Below are positions 62,302 through 64,000 of a stretch of DNA of 64,000 bases, one piece after another. Under the pieces are notes generated by a model. That model did not search any database. It was not told the origin of the DNA and saw nothing but the letters and a program-made list of their open reading frames with translations. A program made the translations under genes and the position numbers. This DNA is from an uncultured Bacteroides sp. (GTDB taxonomy: Bacteria > Bacteroidota > Bacteroidia > Bacteroidales > Bacteroidaceae): positions 121,141 through 185,140 of the forward strand of contig NZ_URFY01000002.1 in the NCBI RefSeq assembly GCF_900547205.1, in the 5' to 3' direction. The stretch's first letter is position 1. Every line of letters begins with the position of its first letter.

Positions 62302-63342
62302 ATGATGGATGAAAAAGAAAAGAAAGACAAGCCTGTGGAGGTGGCGGGTCTTGCACCTTATGTTAAGTTGGTAATCAGACAACTTAAGGAGGATAAGAAA
62401 TATCCGGCAGTACATACTTACAATTCGACGCTGAACTCTTTCACGAAGTTTTGGGTAAGTATCGGGAAGGAGATGCCGAAAAGAGGTAACTCGGAGATGC
62501 CGGAAAATGGTGATGGTATGAAGAAGATGCCGATGAACGAGGTCTTTACCCCCGGCAAATTGAAAGAGTACGAGAACTGGCTGCGAAGTCGCAAGGCAAG
62601 TTGGAACACAGTATCTACCTATATGCGAACGCTTAAGGCGGTGTACAATCGACATATCTCACCGGGAAGTGCGGATTACAATGCGCATTTGTTTGACAAT
62701 GTATATACCAAAGTTGTGTCGCAGACGAAGCGGGCATTGACGAGAGAACAGATGAACACATTGCTATATGCTGATTTTGAGTCGCTACCCAAAGATGTGC
62801 AGTGTGCATTGGCTTATTTCCTGCTGATGTTTATGTTTCGAGGGATGCCTTTCATTGACCTTGCGTACTTGCGCAAGCAGGATGTGAAGGGGAACAAGAT
62901 TGTATATTGCCGCCACAAGACGGGAAAGCAGATAACGGTACGAATACATAAAGAAGCAGAGACTTTGTTTGAGAAATATCGCAGTACGAATCCGGATTCC
63001 GTTTATCTGTTCCCTATTTTAGATAGCAAACTCGAAAAGGAGGGGGAGTTGTATCAATGCTATCTCGATGCTCTGGGTAGTTTCAATAAGAAACTTGCGA
63101 AAGTGGTGGCTCTGCTACTTCCAGGGGCAAAGATTAGTTCATACACTGCACGGCATACGTGGGCTACACTGGCTTTTTATCTGGGTATACCTGTTGGAGC
63201 TATTTGCGAGGCGTTAGGACATTCTTCCATTCGAGTGACCGAGGCATATCTCAAACCGTTTTCCAATGAAAAGGTAGATAGCGAAAATGATAAATTGATA
63301 GATTCGGTGATGAACGGAAGAGAAAAAATGAAAGCGGCATAA
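62302..63342 (+). CDS. Tyrosine recombinase, probable invertase of the adjacent promoter segment
   Basis: 346 residues. N-terminal SAM-like core-binding domain (about 15-140) with an odd Met/Gly/Asn-rich insert at 57-80. The catalytic domain has Arg180 (FMFRGMPFIDLAYL), a Lys at about 206-209 (RHKTGKQ), Tyr281-x-x-Arg284 (SSYTARHTWAT, with Tyr where most members have His), His307 (LGHSS) and nucleophile Tyr316 (VTEAYLKPF). This class in Bacteroides inverts promoters of capsule and surface genes. Inverted repeats begin 41 bp after its stop, and the next gene lies beyond them. Action on that segment is inferred. Confidence 0.9.
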   Translation: MMDEKEKKDKPVEVAGLAPYVKLVIRQLKEDKKYPAVHTYNSTLNSFTKFWVSIGKEMPKRGNSEMPENGDGMKKMPMNEVFTPGKLKEYENWLRSRKASWNTVSTYMRTLKAVYNRHISPGSADYNAHLFDNVYTKVVSQTKRALTREQMNTLLYADFESLPKDVQCALAYFLLMFMFRGMPFIDLAYLRKQDVKGNKIVYCRHKTGKQITVRIHKEAETLFEKYRSTNPDSVYLFPILDSKLEKEGELYQCYLDALGSFNKKLAKVVALLLPGAKISSYTARHTWATLAFYLGIPVGAICEALGHSSIRVTEAYLKPFSNEKVDSENDKLIDSVMNGREKMKAA

Positions 63343-63383
63343 AGTACCGCTTATCCCCTCCGATTATTAAAATGGTGAAATAG

Positions 63384-63402
63384 ATTACTTACCAAGTAAT
63401 GG
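63384..63402. repeat. Left inverted repeat of the invertible segment
   Basis: ATTACTTACCAAGTAATGG; its reverse complement matches the right repeat at 18 of 19 positions. The site itself is dyad-symmetric, ATTACTT-acc-AAGTAAT, as expected for a tyrosine-recombinase crossover site with two recombinase-binding arms. Confidence 0.85.
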
Positions 63403-63685
63403 ACTATTTTGCGTGCAAAGATGGAAACATTCTTTGTCTTTTCCAAATTAAAGTACTAATTTCTGCTTTAAACCATTAAATTTTATCTACTAAAGAAGAA
63501 CACACCAATACAAATCTGACATATTGCCCCGGCTTTTCTCCCAAACACGCAAAACGCCTTCATCCATCTTTGAGCTCTCAAAAACGGACTCTTATGTATT
63601 GTGTCTTTTCTTTCGTGAAAGGCTCTTTTTTAACTAATATTTCGCAAGAAAACGCTTTTTCTTTTCAGTGGAGAGGGGAGGGCGA
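63403..63685. mobile_element. Predicted invertible DNA segment (about 283 bp)
   Basis: Bounded by the 19-bp inverted repeats, between a tyrosine recombinase gene and an Rrf2-like gene. Its only good promoter match points left (see next entry), so in this orientation transcription would not enter the downstream gene: an OFF state. Inversion would place the promoter near the right repeat, reading rightward. Confidence 0.75.
63416..63446 (-). promoter_or_regulatory. Predicted promoter inside the invertible segment, facing left
   Basis: On the minus strand TTG (63444-63446) and CATCTTTG (63416-63423) with a 20-bp spacer; the -7 differs from TAnnTTTG by its first base only. Its position close to the left repeat is the usual one for Bacteroides invertible promoters. 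Confidence 0.6.
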
Positions 63686-63704
63686 CCATTACTTGGTAAG
63701 TAAC
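63686..63704. repeat. Right inverted repeat of the invertible segment
   Basis: CCATTACTTGGTAAGTAAC, the inverted partner of 63384-63402, ending 21 bp before the ATG of the next gene. It shows the same internal dyad, with one arm mismatch. Confidence 0.85.
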
Positions 63705-63725
63705 GGTAAAGCAAAACAGACAATC

Positions 63726-64000
63726 ATGTTATCAAAGCATACGCAAGCAGCAATCTCTGTATTGTATGACATATCTTCGGGTAATGCTCTGCAATCGGTT
63801 AATTTCCTTCTTTCAGAAGAAGAATGGAAGGAATTGTTCGACAAGTTGGAAAAAGGACGCTTAATCCGCCTTTTGCCTAATAAGGAATCAGGTTCGCTCT
63901 CTTCGTACGAGCTATGCCATCCATTGGAGAATATCTCTCTGTTGAATATACTTGAAGCCATGGATGACCCCATTCGTTGCAATACCCCCACCTCGGAAAC
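63726..64000 (+). CDS. Rrf2-like winged-helix regulator (3' end outside window)
   Basis: The ATG at 63726 opens a frame that runs off the right edge (91 codons seen). The pattern is that of Rrf2/BadM regulators: MLSKHTQAAISVLYDISSG (helix 1), a recognition part EEEWKELFDKLEKGRLIRLL, the wing SYELCHPLENISLLNILEAM and DDPIRCNTP. The usual metal-cluster cysteines cannot be judged because the end is missing. As the first gene after an invertible promoter it would be the switch-controlled leader gene of the operon to the right. Confidence 0.7.
   Translation, partial: MLSKHTQAAISVLYDISSGNALQSVNFLLSEEEWKELFDKLEKGRLIRLLPNKESGSLSSYELCHPLENISLLNILEAMDDPIRCNTPTSE

Larger units (their letters stand above)
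63343..63725. other. Intergenic region (383 bp) containing the invertible promoter segment
   Basis: It holds the two inverted repeats, the segment between them and the predicted promoter described below. No gene is present. A palindromic TTTGAG/CTCAAA stretch lies near its middle (about 63570-63586). Confidence 0.6.

Noticed and set aside
1..64000. rRNA, tRNA and insertion sequences
   Set aside because: No rRNA or tRNA cloverleaf-like stretch and no transposase frame was recognised in any gap or gene; the only mobile-type genes are the tyrosine recombinase and RteC.

Overview
The window is a chromosomal segment of a Bacteroides species close to B. thetaiotaomicron. Evidence: SusC/SusD pairs, TonB-dependent receptors, Bacteroides promoters (TTG at -33, TAnnTTTG at -7), families largely confined to Bacteroidales (DUF4251, DUF4421, DUF4249, RteC), a fused BioB-BioA, and a tyrosine recombinase beside an invertible promoter. 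The gene order biotin operon / biotin-dependent carboxylase / SusCD fits what I recall of B. thetaiotaomicron, but the species was not tested.

Layout. 1-2050: the 3' part of a degenerate hybrid kinase/AraC regulator and the tail of a lost LamG gene. 2205-5559: a three-gene operon of a small basic protein, a GH130 glycosidase/phosphorylase and a GT4 glycosyltransferase with a second alpha-helical domain. 6225-11694: a TonB receptor with an HU-like N-terminal extension, then a pseudokinase, an intact LytS-type kinase and a LytTR regulator. 11855-18159: an AAA-ATPase/nuclease-like protein, secreted proteins (DUF1349, thioredoxin lipoprotein, DUF4251), a YoaP-type protein with an apparent internal deletion, and a lactate permease. 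18417-24539: a biotin-dependent acyl-CoA carboxylase (carboxyltransferase, biotin carboxylase, biotin carrier) and a soluble PAS hybrid kinase. 24595-30487: bioD-bioC-bioG-bioF-bioBA, which would supply the cofactor used by the neighbouring carboxylase. 30583-36480: a DUF4421 protein and a SusC/SusD pair without enzymes. 36659-38997: a RelE/ParE-type toxin-antitoxin pair, an MFS exporter and a small membrane protein. 39225-42318: a hexuronate module (LacI regulator, fructuronate reductase, UxuA) with a clear promoter and operator-like palindrome. 42717-50346: an exonuclease, decayed TonB/DUF4249 genes, a sensor kinase next to NrfA nitrite reductase, a truncated AraC regulator and a flavin-type oxidase. 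50692-57051: RteC and DUF1062, a RING/TerD-like protein bracketed by two related candidate small RNAs, an MFS transporter and a YdeI-type protein. 57109-62169: a giant DUF4132 protein. 62302-64000: a tyrosine recombinase, a roughly 283-bp invertible segment whose predicted promoter points away from the next gene (OFF), and the start of an Rrf2-like regulator. That last arrangement resembles the entrance of a phase-variable surface locus.

The most unusual material is non-coding. Three intergenic arrays (about 5846-5934, 27905-28053, 42411-42521) are built of short dyad-symmetric units repeated every 22 bp, with arm sequences that change while staying complementary. Two candidate small RNAs (about 52356-52452 and 54908-54997) share loops, have covarying stems, and each sits just after a -7 promoter element. 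Also notable are the invertible promoter, the HU-like head on a TonB receptor, and the pseudokinase/kinase pair.
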